A DNA stretch of 64,000 bases from Sinanaerobacter sp. ZZT-01 (GCF_035621135.1 NZ_CP141728.1:2976001-3040000); one strand, 5' to 3'; shown: positions 18,473 through 29,202, counted from the stretch's first letter. Made by a program: numbers and translations. Notes: generated from the letters alone by a model not told the origin.

Positions 18473-20593
18473 TTAAGCTTTTACGATCTCAATTTCCTCC
18501 AGACCCTTTCTTGTTAGGTTTATCCGGTTCTGATTATCTATTTCAACTACTTTTACCGTTACGGTATCGCCGACATTCATGATGTCTTCTACTTTTTCTA
18601 CACGCTCTTTTGCCATTTTAGAAATGTGAAGCAATCCTTCTTTTCCAGGTAGAATTTCTATAAATGCTCCGAATGCCATTAAACGCATCACTTTGCCTTC
18701 ATAAGTTTCTCCGACTTCTACATCTTTTACAAGAAGCTCTATCGATTTAACTGCTGCATTCGCAGATTCCATATCAGGTGCTGCAATGTAAACAAGACCT
18801 TCATCATTGATGTCAATTTTAACACCGGTCTCAGAAATAATACGATTAATTGTTTTTCCACCCGGTCCGATAATCGTACGTATCTTATCAGGATGAACTT
18901 GCATGGATATAATTCTCGGTGCATAAGGTGATAATTCCTCTCTTGGTGAAGAGAGCTCCTGCATCATCTGCTCCATAATAAACATTCTTCCGTCATGGGC
19001 CTGTTTTAATGCATCCTGTAAAATCTGCTTTGATAATCCGTGCACTTTAATATCCATCTGAATAGCGGTAACTCCATTTTCAGTTCCTGCTACTTTAAAG
19101 TCCATGTCCCCTAAAAAGTCTTCCATACCTTGTATATCGGAAAGGATTGCAATTTTACTGGATCCATCTTCCTCCACTCTTTCAATCAAACCCATAGCGA
19201 TACCAGCTACTGGTTTTTTAATTGGAACGCCAGCATCCATTAATGCCAAACAGCTTCCACATACAGACGCCTGAGACGTACTCCCGTTTGAAGATAAAAC
19301 TTCTGATACTACACGAATCGCGTAAGGGAATTCTTCTATGGACGGTAATACTGGTATTAAAGCTCTTTCTGCGAGAGCTCCATGTCCAATCTCACGTCTT
19401 CCGGGACTTCGCATCGGTCTTGCTTCACCGACACTGTATGGTGGGAAATTATAGTGGTGCATATAGCGTTTTTGCACTTCATCTCCAATTCCATCAATCG
19501 TCTGTGCATCACCCATTGCACCTAATGTTGCTACTGAAAGAACCTGAGTCTGCCCTCTTTTAAACAATCCGGTTCCATGTGTTCTAGGTAAGACTCCAGT
19601 TTCACACCAAATTGGTCTGATTTCTGTTGATTTACGATTATCCGGACGTATTCCATCATCTAAGATAAGACTTCTAACTTGCTCTTTTGTTATGTTATAT
19701 AAAATAGCAGAGATGTCTTTTGGATTTTCTGGGTAAATTTCTGCAAAATATTCTTTTGTTTCTGTTTCAACTGCATCCATATTATCTAGACGTTCCTGTT
19801 TGTCATAGGTCTGAATGGCAGCTCTCATTTTGTCTTCTGCATACTCTCGAACTGCAGTATCAATGTCCTCAGGTATTGTATATAAATTCAGCGCTCTTTT
19901 TGGTTTTCCGACTTCCGCTACAATATCTTCAATAAAAGCAACCAACTTTTTAATTTCTTCATGCCCAAGCATAATTGCATCTAAAATAACATCTTCTGGT
20001 ACCTCATCTGCGCCAGCCTCTACCATCATAATTGCATCCTTTGTTCCGGATACAACTAAATGTAAATCACTTTCTTCTCTTTCTTCTTTGCTTGGGTTAA
20101 TGATAAAACGGTCATCAATTCTTCCAACCATAACGGAAGCAGTCGGTCCATCAAACGGAATATCGGATATGGACAATGCGACAGAAGAACCGATCATTGC
20201 CACAATCTCTGGCGCACAATCAGCATCCACACTCATAACTGTAGCTACAACCTGTACATCATTATAAAATCCTTTTGGGAAGAGAGGGCGTATCGGTCGG
20301 TCTATTAAACGTGAATTTAAAATTGCCTTTTCAGAGGGGCGTCCCTCTCTTTTAATAAATCCGCCAGGGATTTTTCCTGCTGCATACATTCTTTCCTCAT
20401 AATCTACACTTAGAGGGAAAAAATCAATATCCTGTCTTGGTGCTGCAGAACAGGTTGCGGTCACGTTAACAACCGTATCGCCATATCGAAGCATGACCTG
20501 TCCGCTTGCCATCTCGCAGACTTTCCCAATCTCCAACTGCAGGAGCCGGCCTCCTAATGCTGTTTTAAACGTTCTGTAATCCTCAAATCTCAT
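18473..20593 (-). CDS. pnp: Polyribonucleotide nucleotidyltransferase (PNPase)
   Basis: The 706-residue phosphorolytic 3'-5' exoribonuclease of mRNA decay. Two RNase PH domains flank an all-helical domain; the second carries [18 protein letters not shown]. The KH domain is near residue 555 ([15 protein letters not shown]), and the S1 domain closes the protein ([20 protein letters not shown]). The start has GGAAAGG upstream. It follows rpsO, the standard bacterial order, and its leader holds a long stem-loop that suggests autogenous control. Confidence 0.98.
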   Translation of the reverse strand: MRFEDYRTFKTALGGRLLQLEIGKVCEMASGQVMLRYGDTVVNVTATCSAAPRQDIDFFPLSVDYEERMYAAGKIPGGFIKREGRPSEKAILNSRLIDRPIRPLFPKGFYNDVQVVATVMSVDADCAPEIVAMIGSSVALSISDIPFDGPTASVMVGRIDDRFIINPSKEEREESDLHLVVSGTKDAIMMVEAGADEVPEDVILDAIMLGHEEIKKLVAFIEDIVAEVGKPKRALNLYTIPEDIDTAVREYAEDKMRAAIQTYDKQERLDNMDAVETETKEYFAEIYPENPKDISAILYNITKEQVRSLILDDGIRPDNRKSTEIRPIWCETGVLPRTHGTGLFKRGQTQVLSVATLGAMGDAQTIDGIGDEVQKRYMHHYNFPPYSVGEARPMRSPGRREIGHGALAERALIPVLPSIEEFPYAIRVVSEVLSSNGSTSQASVCGSCLALMDAGVPIKKPVAGIAMGLIERVEEDGSSKIAILSDIQGMEDFLGDMDFKVAGTENGVTAIQMDIKVHGLSKQILQDALKQAHDGRMFIMEQMMQELSSPREELSPYAPRIISMQVHPDKIRTIIGPGGKTINRIISETGVKIDINDEGLVYIAAPDMESANAAVKSIELLVKDVEVGETYEGKVMRLMAFGAFIEILPGKEGLLHISKMAKERVEKVEDIMNVGDTVTVKVVEIDNQNRINLTRKGLEEIEIVKA

Positions 20594-20626
20594 TTACTAA
20601 AAACCTTTCCTTTCAATTGTTAATCA

Positions 20627-20693
20627 GGTCCGGCTTGACAAGTTAACCTATTGTCAACTCTCCGATCAATAAGTTAAGTTCTCAAGCCTGACC
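20627..20693 (-). promoter_or_regulatory. Long stem-loop in the rpsO-pnp intergenic leader
   Basis: GGTCAGGCTTGA (minus strand, from 20693 down) pairs with TCAAGCCGGACC (down to 20627), extended by CTTAACTTATTG against CAATAGGTTAAC. This gives about 24 pairs in total around a short loop, 33 bases before the pnp start. It resembles in position the RNase III/PNPase-processed leader of E. coli pnp. Confidence 0.65.
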
Positions 20694-20703
20694 CGCACCC
20701 GAT

Positions 20704-20737
20704 TTAAAAAAAGGCGAGGTAAATCCCCGCCTTTTCT
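20704..20737 (-). terminator. Terminator downstream of rpsO
   Basis: On the minus strand GGCGGGG (about 20725-20731) pairs with CCTCGCC (20713-20719) over a short loop, followed by seven or more U. It separates rpsO from pnp and probably allows partial read-through. Confidence 0.8.
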
Positions 20738-20741
20738 TTGA

Positions 20742-21008
20742 TTATTTTCTTAATCCGAGACGTGCGATTAAATCTCTATATCTTTCAACGTCTTTGGATT
20801 TCAAGTAGCCTAGAAGATTTCTTCTCTGCCCTACCATCTTTAAAAGACCTCTTCTGGAGTGGAAGTCTTTCTTGTGAATTTTTAAATGCTCATTCAGGTC
20901 ATTAATTCTGTAGGTCAAAACTGCAACCTGAACTTCTGGAGATCCCGTATCTCCTTCGTGAGTTTTATACTCATTAATAATTTCTGCTTTTTTTGCTTGT
21001 GTAATCAT
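20742..21008 (-). CDS. rpsO: 30S ribosomal protein S15 (uS15)
   Basis: An 88-residue ribosomal protein that binds the central domain of 16S rRNA. It starts at [10 protein letters not shown], with AGGAGA seven bases upstream; an earlier in-frame start at 21038 is not supported. The conserved core includes [16 protein letters not shown], the rRNA-binding [22 protein letters not shown] and the C-terminal [12 protein letters not shown]. It has its own promoter and terminator between ribF and pnp. Confidence 0.98.
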   Translation of the reverse strand: MITQAKKAEIINEYKTHEGDTGSPEVQVAVLTYRINDLNEHLKIHKKDFHSRRGLLKMVGQRRNLLGYLKSKDVERYRDLIARLGLRK

Positions 21009-21095
21009 GATGATTCTCCTTTTCTTATTCACCTGCAACCGGGTACTACGTCGGAGATTCGCATTACTCAGTTATAGGTATAATTTTTACACTCT

Positions 21096-21125
21096 ATCAT
21101 ATCATGTTATCCAAAGTTTTGTAAA
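21096..21125 (-). promoter_or_regulatory. Promoter of rpsO
   Basis: On the minus strand TTTACA (21120-21125), an 18-base spacer and TATGAT (21096-21101). It lies between ribF and rpsO, about 88 bases before the rpsO start, leaving a leader long enough for S15 autoregulation. Confidence 0.6.
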
Positions 21126-21133
21126 GGCTTATT

Positions 21134-22063
21134 TTACTGCATTTTTTCATGAAATTGTCGTGCGGATAGACAATCCTTCTGAATCTGCTCACTTAAACTC
21201 TTTACATCTTTAAATTTATGTTCATTTCGTATTTTTTTCAGAAATTCCACGCGTATTTCTTTTCCGTAAATTTCTTTATTAAAATCAAACATATGTGTTT
21301 CAATATTACGCTTTTCTAATCCAATTGTCGGTTTTAAACCTACATTTGTAATACTGTGATAGCAAATGCCGTTATAAGTACAATTCGTTACGTATACTCC
21401 ATTTGCCGGCGTTACCATCGTTTCATCAATAGTTATATTTGAAGTTGGAAACCCAATCGTTCTTCCAATGCGGTTGCCTATGACTACCGTACCGCCAACG
21501 CTATAGTACCTGCCCATATACAGCATACAAGTCTCCACATCTCCGACAGCAATTAAATTTCGTATTAAGGTGCTGCTGACTACATTTCCATTCACTTTAT
21601 AAGGTTCAAGGACATGGATGCCATAATCGTACTTTAATCCTTGCTGCATTAGTATTTCCGGATTTCCCTCTGCCTTATACCCAAATCGATGATTAAACCC
21701 GCAATAAGCTTCTTTCATGCGAAACGTATTCACAAGCAACTTTTCTATAAACTCATTTGGGTTTAAGCATTGAATGTGTTCATCAAAATCAATGGAAAAT
21801 AAATAATTTACGCCAAGTGTTTTCAATATACGAACTTTATCTTCAAAATATAAAATATTTTTAATTAAAGAGGTTCCAGAAAGAACGTTCTTCGGATGAT
21901 TCGTAAATGTAAACACTGCACTTTTTAATCCTGCAATTCTGGCACTTTTCACCGTACGCCGAATTAATTCTTGATGTCCTTTATGAATCCCATCAAAGTT
22001 TCCTAATGCAATTACTGTAGGCTGTATGTTTTTAATTTCTTCTAATTTTGTAAATACTTTCAT
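21134..22063 (-). CDS. ribF: Bifunctional riboflavin kinase / FAD synthetase
   Basis: A 309-residue enzyme that phosphorylates riboflavin to FMN and adenylates FMN to FAD. The N-terminal nucleotidyltransferase domain shows ALGNFDGIHKGHQELI (HxGH) and FTNHPKNVL. The C-terminal kinase domain shows GRTIGFPTSNI and the later NVGLKPTIG segment. It overlaps the truB stop by four bases (ATGA), indicating translational coupling. Confidence 0.96.
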   Translation of the reverse strand: MKVFTKLEEIKNIQPTVIALGNFDGIHKGHQELIRRTVKSARIAGLKSAVFTFTNHPKNVLSGTSLIKNILYFEDKVRILKTLGVNYLFSIDFDEHIQCLNPNEFIEKLLVNTFRMKEAYCGFNHRFGYKAEGNPEILMQQGLKYDYGIHVLEPYKVNGNVVSSTLIRNLIAVGDVETCMLYMGRYYSVGGTVVIGNRIGRTIGFPTSNITIDETMVTPANGVYVTNCTYNGICYHSITNVGLKPTIGLEKRNIETHMFDFNKEIYGKEIRVEFLKKIRNEHKFKDVKSLSEQIQKDCLSARQFHEKMQ

Positions 22064-23058
22064 TTGTAAAACACCTTATCTGCAACGTATCGATTTGTCT
22101 GTGGCTGATAAAATACAACTCCCAAAAAGGTTTGATTTGAATAAACCTTGTAGGCCTGGTGATAGATTTCTTTTATTCCTAAATGCTCCATACGACGCTG
22201 AATGCTCTCTATATCATAATTTTGAAATGGCTCTTCTATCCTTTTTACATCTCTTTCAATCAGATAGCCTCCGTTTAAAAACCATTTTTCTCTTCCTGGC
22301 GACAATAAAAGGCTTCCAAAATAACACAGTGGTTTATCCGTAGGGAGCAGATATTCATCTGTATGTTCTATATCTAATTTGCCACTTTCAGAAACGTTAG
22401 CCCAGTTTTGAAGTTCCTCAATGGTTACGGAATTGTCTAAATGAAAAGCGCCACTTTGTATTCTCAGTAAAAAACTCATAGCCGCACCACAACCAAGCGC
22501 TTGTCCTAAATCCTGACAAATCGACCGTATGTAGGTGCCTTTCGAGCAAAGGATTTCAATCATAATTCTACCCGTATCCTTATGATATGAAATCAGTTCT
22601 ATTTCAGATATAACTACAGGACGGCTTTTAATTTCTACACTTTCTCCCGCTCTTGCATATTCATAAAGCCGTTTCCCATTTACTCGAATCGCCGAATACT
22701 TCGGCGGTATTTGTTTAATATACCCTTTAAATTGATTTAATTCGGATTGAATTTGATTTAGAGTAACCTTTGCAGCTTTTTCGGGATTCGATGCGATGAC
22801 AGCCCCCCAAATATCCTGCGTATCGGTCTCTATACCAAGCTGCATTTCACAGCGATATCGCTTCTCATCCAAATCAAGGTATTCATTGATTCTTGCAGCA
22901 CTTCCAATGCATAAAGGTAAAACTCCGACTGCGAACGGATCCAGCGTACCTGTATGCCCAATTCGCTTCACTCCGGTAAGACGGCGGAGCATGGACACTC
23001 CATCATGTGAAGTCATCCCTGCAGGTTTTAATAAATTGATGATTCCATCTTTTATCAT
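22060..23058 (-). CDS. truB: tRNA pseudouridine-55 synthase
   Basis: Makes pseudouridine 55 in the T-loop of tRNA. The catalytic Asp is in GHTGTLDPFAVGVLPL (about residue 40), and other motifs are KRYRCEMQLGIETDTQD, PPKYSAIRVNGKRLYEYAR and CSKGTYIRSI. At 332 residues it is somewhat longer than the usual 290-310 because of a C-terminal extension that may replace the PUA domain. It overlaps nrnA and ribF by four bases on each side. Confidence 0.96.
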   Translation of the reverse strand: MIKDGIINLLKPAGMTSHDGVSMLRRLTGVKRIGHTGTLDPFAVGVLPLCIGSAARINEYLDLDEKRYRCEMQLGIETDTQDIWGAVIASNPEKAAKVTLNQIQSELNQFKGYIKQIPPKYSAIRVNGKRLYEYARAGESVEIKSRPVVISEIELISYHKDTGRIMIEILCSKGTYIRSICQDLGQALGCGAAMSFLLRIQSGAFHLDNSVTIEELQNWANVSESGKLDIEHTDEYLLPTDKPLCYFGSLLLSPGREKWFLNGGYLIERDVKRIEEPFQNYDIESIQRRMEHLGIKEIYHQAYKVYSNQTFLGVVFYQPQTNRYVADKVFYK

Positions 23059-24035
23059 AAAGAGCTTCCCTTCGCCAATTCCTTTTCAACTGCCTGTATA
23101 ATCATCTTTTTTGCATCTGCTAAAGGGGAGTGAATGGTACAGCCTGCAGCCTTAATATGACCTCCTCCATGAAAACTTTTTGCAATTTCCGCAACATTTC
23201 CATAGCTCTTTGCCCTCAGGCTAACTTTGATCAAATCATCTTCTTTTTCTTTTAAAAGTACTGCTATCTCAATGCCTTCTATACTTTTTAAAGTATCAAT
23301 AATTCCTTCCGTCTCTTCCAAAGAAGCATGATTATCCCTCAGCATTTTTTGTGTGACAGAAACCAATCCAGCTTTTCCTTCACAAAAAATATGCAAATCT
23401 TTTAGGACATTCGCAGAAAGGGCAATTCTTTCTTTTCGAACATTTTCATAAATCTCAACACATACCTTTGCATGATTCAAGCCTTTATCATACAAATCTG
23501 CAACAATCATATGTGTACGCTTAGTCGTATTAGAGTATCGGAAATTTCCTGTATCTGTTGTGATTGCAGCATAAAGCGCATCTGATATGAGCGGACTAAA
23601 TTCACAATCTATCACTTTCAGTAAGTCATAAATGATTTCTCCAGTGGCTGCAGCTTTTGCGTCGATATAGTTATAATCTGCAAACACTTTCGTTGTCATA
23701 TGATGATCCAAGCAAACAGAGGTTTTCCCTCTAAAAAAACAATCTTTTCGCTTTTCAAAGCGTTCCACGTCACTGCAGTCAATCGCGATGGATATATCCG
23801 CAGATTCAAATGGCGGCTCTCCCTCCAAACAAAAATCTTGGGTTAAAAAAGAAAGAAATGCAGGAACTTTATCTTCCAATAAAACATAGGCATCCTTACC
23901 TAAATTTCTTAAAGCATAGCAAAGTGCCACAGCGGATCCATAAGCGTCTCCATCAATTTGCATATGCGGAAACAATAAAATGCGGTTTGCTGAAAGCAGC
24001 TGTTCTCCGATCTCTTTTAATGTGTTATTTTGCAT
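23055..24035 (-). CDS. nrnA: DHH-DHHA1 phosphoesterase: oligoribonuclease / pAp phosphatase
   Basis: A 326-residue NrnA-type enzyme that degrades very short RNA (nanoRNA) and dephosphorylates pAp. DHH-domain metal motifs are HMQIDGDAYGSA, IAIDCSD, and LDHHMTTKV (the DHH signature), followed by ITTDTGNFRYSNT. The DHHA1 substrate motif FHGGGHIKAAG is at the C-terminus. It lies between rbfA and truB, the standard place for this gene. Confidence 0.95.
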   Translation of the reverse strand: MQNNTLKEIGEQLLSANRILLFPHMQIDGDAYGSAVALCYALRNLGKDAYVLLEDKVPAFLSFLTQDFCLEGEPPFESADISIAIDCSDVERFEKRKDCFFRGKTSVCLDHHMTTKVFADYNYIDAKAAATGEIIYDLLKVIDCEFSPLISDALYAAITTDTGNFRYSNTTKRTHMIVADLYDKGLNHAKVCVEIYENVRKERIALSANVLKDLHIFCEGKAGLVSVTQKMLRDNHASLEETEGIIDTLKSIEGIEIAVLLKEKEDDLIKVSLRAKSYGNVAEIAKSFHGGGHIKAAGCTIHSPLADAKKMIIQAVEKELAKGSSL

Positions 24036-24043
24036 GACCTCAC

Positions 24044-24460
24044 CTATTCTAAATCTTCCAAATGCTTTTCTTTCTTATTTTCTTTATCCTGATCCAGCCC
24101 TAACTTTGCCATCACTTTTTCCATATGAAGTCCATATTCCATAGATGTATCAAATTTAAATATTAATTCCGGTATGTGTCGAATTTTCACCTGCCGGCCA
24201 ATTTCACTTCGTATTCGACCTTTTGATTTACGAAATGCAAGAAGAACATCTTCTTTTTCCTCTTCTGTTAGCTCCTTGTCAGAAGCAAAATTCATTGCTG
24301 TAATATAAAGAGTAGCGTAGCTGCCGTCAGAAGTAACATCAACAGCAGATACACTTAACATTCCTTTAAATCTGGGGTCTTTCAGTTCTCTTAACAGCAT
24401 TCCGCTCACAATTCGGCGAATCTCTTCGCCGAGCCTGCCGGCCCGATAACCCTTCCCCAT
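24044..24460 (-). CDS. rbfA: Ribosome-binding factor A
   Basis: A 138-residue KH-type protein that helps 30S subunit maturation. Recognisable elements are the N-terminal GKGYRAGRLGEEIRRIVS, LLRELKDPRF and the C-terminal RHIPELIFKFDTSMEYG. A charged C-terminal tail rich in Lys/Glu extends beyond the core fold. It follows infB by 10 bases. Confidence 0.95.
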   Translation of the reverse strand: MGKGYRAGRLGEEIRRIVSGMLLRELKDPRFKGMLSVSAVDVTSDGSYATLYITAMNFASDKELTEEEKEDVLLAFRKSKGRIRSEIGRQVKIRHIPELIFKFDTSMEYGLHMEKVMAKLGLDQDKENKKEKHLEDLE

Positions 24461-24470
24461 AATAATCCTC

Positions 24471-27395
24471 TTACTTTCTTTCTATTTCCTCCATTTTGAA
24501 AGCTTCAATGATATCGTTTTCTTTTATATCATTGAAATTTTCGATTCCTATGCCGCATTCATAGCCTGAAGCAACTTCTTTCGCATCATCTTTAAAGCGT
24601 TTTAGTGAAGAGATTTTACCTTCGTGAATGATAATTCCGTCACGAACTAATCTTATTTCCGCATTTCTCTGCACTTTTCCCTCTAAGACATAAGCTCCTG
24701 CAATAATTCCAACTCCCGGAACTTTAAAGGTATCTCTTACCTCTATCTTACCCAGAACCACTTCTTTAAATACCGGATCAAGCATGCCCTTCATAGCTGC
24801 CTCGATGTCATCAATCACCTCATAAATAATACGGTAATTTCGTATTTCTACGCCCTCACGTTCTGCAAACGTAGCTACCGCTGTGCTCGGTCTTACGTTA
24901 AAACCGATTATAATGGCATTCGACGTGTTTGCAAGCATGATGTCGGATTCGGTTACTGTACCGACGCCTGAATGAATGATGCGTACTTTTACATTTTCAT
25001 TTTTAAGTTTCTCTAATGAAGTTGTTAACGCTCCTACAGAACCTTGTACATCCGCTTTAATAATCAGGTTTAATTCTTTAATCTCACCCTCTTCAATTTG
25101 GCTGAATAATTGTTCCAGTGTCACGCTGGAATTGCGTGCCATCACTTCTTCACGCATCTTAGTTCTTCTGTTTTCTGCAATTTCTCTCGCCAGTTTATCC
25201 TGACGAACTGCATTAAATTCATCCCCAGCTTCCGGCACCTCGGTTAATCCCAAGATTTCAACTGCAGTTGCAGGACCTGCCTTTGCAATGGTATCCCCTT
25301 TAAAGTTTGTCATAGCACGGATTCGGCCGCTGCAAGTTCCGGCAACTACGGACATCCCTGCCTTTAGCGTACCATTCAATACTAATAAGGTCGCAACTGG
25401 TCCTTTTGATTTATCTAGACGAGCTTCAATAACAGTACCCATAGCTAAACGGTTTGGATTTGCTTTCAATTCCAATACTTCTGCTTGAAGTAATACCATT
25501 TCCAACAGGCTTACAATGCCTTCACCAGATTTTGCAGAGACAGGAACACAAATTGTATCTCCTCCCCAATCTTCTACTAAAATGCCATGTTCTGTCAAAT
25601 CCTGCTTTACTTTTTCTGGATTTGCTCCGGGTTTATCCATTTTGTTGATTGCCACAATAATTGGAACGCCGGCAGCTTTTGCGTGACTTATAGACTCAAT
25701 CGTCTGAGGTTTTACGCTATCATCTGCTGCTACAACAAGAATCGCAATATCGGTTACATTTGCTCCTCTTGCACGCATCGCAGTAAATGCTTCGTGTCCA
25801 GGAGTGTCTAAAAGCACAATTTTATTACCATTTAACACGACTTCAGAAGCTCCAATATGCTGTGTAATACCTCCAGCTTCACGATCTGTAACGCTGGTCT
25901 TCCGAATGGCATCCAATAGGGATGTCTTTCCGTGGTCAACGTGACCCATTACGGTAATGATCGGCGGCCGCGACTTCAAGTCTTCTTTCTTGTCTTCAAA
26001 GAGTTCCAAGCCTTCTTCAACGACTTCTTGATCTACTTTTCCAACTACAATGCTTACTCCTAATTCTGCGCCCAAAAGAATTGCAGTATCTTCATCAATG
26101 TTCTGATTAATATTTGCCATAATTCCAAGCTTCATCAACGCCATAATAATCTGAGATGTCGACTTTTCTATTTGCTCGGATAACCCCTTTACTGTAATTG
26201 GAACAGTAATGATTTTAGTTCCAACTGGTAGTTCCTCTGCCTCGATATTGCTTTCTTCCACTTGATTTGCTACTTTTTCTGCTTTATTTTTCTTGTGTTT
26301 TTTAGGCGTAGATTTTGTCAAATCCAAAGGTTTAAAAGTTCTATGATGCGGAGCTTTATTGGATTCTTTTTTATAATCATTTTTGTCATTCTGCTTTTTG
26401 TTTCTGGACGGTTTCGTAACCAAGACATCTCCAGCAACTTCTGGTTTACTAAAACGATCCTTCCCTGTATTTCGATCTTTGGAAGAATGATTCCCTTGGT
26501 TTGAACGGTTTCCTTGATTTGGACGGTTATTTTTATCTGTATGATTTACATTTCTATCTGAACTTCGATCTGTAGTTCTTTCAGAACGATTTCCTCGTGC
26601 AAAATTCCCCTCAGAATCTTTCTTTTCATATCTGCTATTTTGATTGTTTCCGCTGCGATTTGTTCGATTCTGTTGGCTTCTTTGTCCGTCTCGATCTCGA
26701 TACGAATCATTTCTTCTTGTTTCATTCGGTTTCTTTTCGCTCTGCTGTGGAAGTTTTTCTGCCTGTGCCTTCTTTTTAGCTACACGTGCAGCTCTTTCTT
26801 CCGCTTCTTTTGTCACCTGTTCACTGGTTTTAATAATTTTAAATTTCTGTGGCTCCGGTCTTCCCATAATTTGAGCAGCAGTAACTGGTACATCTTCCTT
26901 TGCAGTTGCTTTTACTTCATTTTTTATCTCTCTTTTTGCTTCCACTTTTTCTTCCATCTTTTCTTCTACAGCTATGGTTTGCGGTACAGCATTTTTAGGC
27001 ATAGGTTTCCCCTGCAGCATTGTTTTTCCGTTCGGCGCAATGATTGTCTTAGCCATACTTTTATCTTGTGCAGCTTTACTCGTTGATGCAGTGGTCTCCT
27101 CCTTCACCGATGCCTTATCCTGTAGTGGCTTTTCTGCTGTTTTATTATCTAGCTTCGATGTTGGTTTTGTAGTCACCTTTGCTTCTCCTTCTTTTTTTGA
27201 CGCTTTTGCTCCTTCTGCTGCATGATCGGTTATTTTCTTCCCATGTGCTATCGTATTCTTTATTGCCGTTGCGTCTTCATCTTCTATGACGCTCATATGA
27301 GTTTTTACTTTTATTCCCATCGACTTGATCTTTTCCAACATTTCTTTATTGGCCAGATTCAATTCTTTTGCCAGTTCATATACTCTTTTTGACAT
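24471..27395 (-). CDS. infB: Translation initiation factor IF-2
   Basis: A GTPase that brings initiator tRNA to the 30S subunit; 974 residues from ATG 27395, which has AGGAGGTG six bases upstream. The N-terminal IF2N subdomain ([13 protein letters not shown]) is followed by a long disordered region to about residue 380, very rich in Asn, Arg, Asp, Lys and Ser. A second IF2N domain follows. The G domain has [12 protein letters not shown] (G1), DTPGHEAF (G3) and NKMDKPGA (G4). Domains II-IV complete the C-terminus, ending in [21 protein letters not shown]. Confidence 0.98.
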   Translation of the reverse strand: MSKRVYELAKELNLANKEMLEKIKSMGIKVKTHMSVIEDEDATAIKNTIAHGKKITDHAAEGAKASKKEGEAKVTTKPTSKLDNKTAEKPLQDKASVKEETTASTSKAAQDKSMAKTIIAPNGKTMLQGKPMPKNAVPQTIAVEEKMEEKVEAKREIKNEVKATAKEDVPVTAAQIMGRPEPQKFKIIKTSEQVTKEAEERAARVAKKKAQAEKLPQQSEKKPNETRRNDSYRDRDGQRSQQNRTNRSGNNQNSRYEKKDSEGNFARGNRSERTTDRSSDRNVNHTDKNNRPNQGNRSNQGNHSSKDRNTGKDRFSKPEVAGDVLVTKPSRNKKQNDKNDYKKESNKAPHHRTFKPLDLTKSTPKKHKKNKAEKVANQVEESNIEAEELPVGTKIITVPITVKGLSEQIEKSTSQIIMALMKLGIMANINQNIDEDTAILLGAELGVSIVVGKVDQEVVEEGLELFEDKKEDLKSRPPIITVMGHVDHGKTSLLDAIRKTSVTDREAGGITQHIGASEVVLNGNKIVLLDTPGHEAFTAMRARGANVTDIAILVVAADDSVKPQTIESISHAKAAGVPIIVAINKMDKPGANPEKVKQDLTEHGILVEDWGGDTICVPVSAKSGEGIVSLLEMVLLQAEVLELKANPNRLAMGTVIEARLDKSKGPVATLLVLNGTLKAGMSVVAGTCSGRIRAMTNFKGDTIAKAGPATAVEILGLTEVPEAGDEFNAVRQDKLAREIAENRRTKMREEVMARNSSVTLEQLFSQIEEGEIKELNLIIKADVQGSVGALTTSLEKLKNENVKVRIIHSGVGTVTESDIMLANTSNAIIIGFNVRPSTAVATFAEREGVEIRNYRIIYEVIDDIEAAMKGMLDPVFKEVVLGKIEVRDTFKVPGVGIIAGAYVLEGKVQRNAEIRLVRDGIIIHEGKISSLKRFKDDAKEVASGYECGIGIENFNDIKENDIIEAFKMEEIERK

Positions 27396-27419
27396 AGAAT
27401 ACACCTCCTTCTTTTTTCT

Positions 27420-27731
27420 TCAATCCATTTTGTTATCCAATTCCTTTCCAATAATTTGGGCAAAATGACTATCTGAGATTCCAAATATCCCTTTGTCTAC
27501 TTCTCCGGTTAGTCTTGATAATATATCTTTTGTTCCATAAATTTTTATTGGAATGTTTCCGGTTTTCGCCAATTTATTGAATTTACTCTTTGTATTTTCA
27601 GAAACATCCTCAGCAATTAACAACAATTTTAATTGTTTTTTCTTTGCTGCATAGATACAAGCATTATATCCCGAAATTAAATTTCTTGATTTTTTAGCGA
27701 ATCCCAAATAGGTCTCAATCTTTTGCTTCAT
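27420..27731 (-). CDS. YlxQ, L7Ae/L30e-family RNA-binding protein
   Basis: A 103-residue protein of the L7Ae/L30e/Gadd45 fold, starting at MKQKIETYLGFAKKSR, with GAGGAG ten bases upstream. The first part of the gene overlaps the end of ylxR by 17 bases. Features are the conserved SRNLISGYNACIYAAKK and LLIAEDVSENTKSKF segments. It is the usual gene between ylxR and infB; a K-turn RNA-binding role is inferred from the fold. Confidence 0.9.
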   Translation of the reverse strand: MKQKIETYLGFAKKSRNLISGYNACIYAAKKKQLKLLLIAEDVSENTKSKFNKLAKTGNIPIKIYGTKDILSRLTGEVDKGIFGISDSHFAQIIGKELDNKMD

Positions 27732-27993
27732 ATTTGGTAAGCTCCTCAAAAACACGATTTAATTCTTCTTCACTGATATTGATGTTTAAATTTCTCCCAA
27801 TTGCTTTTTTCTTCTTTGCCAAAGTAAAACAATTGTGATTCGGGCATAAATAAACACCGCGTCCATTTGCTTTTCCTGTACTATCTATACGCAGGGAATG
27901 TTCACCTTCTGCAACAATACGTATTAATTCGCGTTTTGGCTTTGATTCCATACAGCCAGCACACCTTCTCATTGGTATTTTTTTTACTTTCAT
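27715..27993 (-). CDS. YlxR family nucleic-acid-binding protein (DUF448)
   Basis: A 92-residue protein of the YlxR/DUF448 family. The signature RRCAGCMESKPKRELIRIV is near the N-terminus and GRGVYLCPNHNCF is in the middle. Members have a putative RNA-binding cleft, and one homologue has been linked to rnpB transcription. The ATG at 27993 has AAGG upstream at a slightly long spacing. It sits in the nusA-infB operon. Confidence 0.92.
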   Translation of the reverse strand: MKVKKIPMRRCAGCMESKPKRELIRIVAEGEHSLRIDSTGKANGRGVYLCPNHNCFTLAKKKKAIGRNLNINISEEELNRVFEELTKYEAKD

Positions 27994-28008
27994 ATGCACA
28001 TACCTTCT

Positions 28009-29184
28009 TTATTCTTCGTGTGTCATATCTTCTACATCTTCGTCTAAAATAACAATGCCATCTTCTTCAAACTCATCTAACGGTTCTTCATTAAAATCAT
28101 TTACTTCTTCCTCTTCTAAGTCGTCTAAATCCACAAAATAATCTTCCGACTGCTGGAACTGTGAATGACTTTTAATATCAATTTTCCATCCACAAAGTTT
28201 TGCTGCCAGCCGAACATTCTGACCTTCTTTTCCGATGGCTAGGGACAATTGATAGTCGGGAACGACAACCGTCGCTGACTTTTCTTCTTCATTAATCATA
28301 ACTTGCTCTACTTTTGCCGGACTCAATGCACTACTGATTAATTTTTCAGGGTCTTCACTCCAGTTAATAATATCTATTTTTTCCCCGAATAATTCATCTA
28401 CTATAGACTGCACACGAGTACCTCGTGCTCCGACACAAGCTCCGACCGGATCAACATTTTCATCGTTAGTAAAAACTGCCATCTTTGTTCTGGAGCCAGC
28501 TTCTCGGGAAATGCTCTTAATCTCTACAATTCCTTCTTGAATTTCAGGCACTTCCAATTCAAATAATCTTTTAACCAGGCCTGGATGTGACCTTGAAAGG
28601 TATACTTGCGGTCCCTTTGTTGTCTTTTTTACGTCCATAATGAATGTTTTGACACGCTGATTCACTTCGTAATGTTCACCTTTTACCTGCTCGGTAGCTG
28701 CCAAAATACCTTCTGTCTTTCCCATATTAATAAAGATTGTATCGTTACTGATTCTCTGAATGATTCCGTTCACAATCTCACTTTGACGATTGATATAATC
28801 ATCGTAAATCATTCCACGCTCTGCTTCACGGATACGCTGTACAACGACTTGCTTTGCGGTCTGTGCTGCGATTCTTCCGAAGTCCTTTGGTGTCACTTGG
28901 TATTCAATCACATCACCGATTTCATAGTTGGGATCAATTTCCTGAGCCTCTTTCACATCCACTTCAATAAACGGATCATACACTTCTTCCACAACGTCTT
29001 TTCTCATAAAAACATCGATATCGCCGGTTTCTCGATTTATATTCACACGAACATTTTGAGAGGTTCCATAATTTTTTTTATAAGCAGACACCAATGCAGA
29101 TTCGATTGCATCAATAAGCAAATCTTTTGAAATCTGCTTTTCTTTTTCTAATTCTTCAACCGCAAGAATAAATTCCTTATTCAT
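28009..29184 (-). CDS. nusA: Transcription termination/antitermination factor NusA
   Basis: A 391-residue RNA polymerase-associated factor controlling pausing, termination and antitermination. The N-terminal RNAP-binding domain (MNKEFILAVEELEKEKQ) is followed by the S1 domain (GIIQRISNDTIFINMGKTEG) and two KH domains (DPVGACVGARGTRVQSIV and LSLAIGKEGQNVRLAAKL). The C-terminal tail of about 45 residues is strongly acidic. The length is normal for Firmicutes, which lack the E. coli acidic repeats. Confidence 0.97.
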   Translation of the reverse strand: MNKEFILAVEELEKEKQISKDLLIDAIESALVSAYKKNYGTSQNVRVNINRETGDIDVFMRKDVVEEVYDPFIEVDVKEAQEIDPNYEIGDVIEYQVTPKDFGRIAAQTAKQVVVQRIREAERGMIYDDYINRQSEIVNGIIQRISNDTIFINMGKTEGILAATEQVKGEHYEVNQRVKTFIMDVKKTTKGPQVYLSRSHPGLVKRLFELEVPEIQEGIVEIKSISREAGSRTKMAVFTNDENVDPVGACVGARGTRVQSIVDELFGEKIDIINWSEDPEKLISSALSPAKVEQVMINEEEKSATVVVPDYQLSLAIGKEGQNVRLAAKLCGWKIDIKSHSQFQQSEDYFVDLDDLEEEEVNDFNEEPLDEFEEDGIVILDEDVEDMTHEE

Positions 29185-29202
29185 CTTTAATTTTATTCCT
29201 CC

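Noticed and set aside
26640-27086. A 148-residue plus-strand frame rich in Phe, Ser and Cys
   Set aside because: It is antisense to the low-complexity linker of infB; biased codons there leave stops rare on the other strand. No ribosome binding site or family match.
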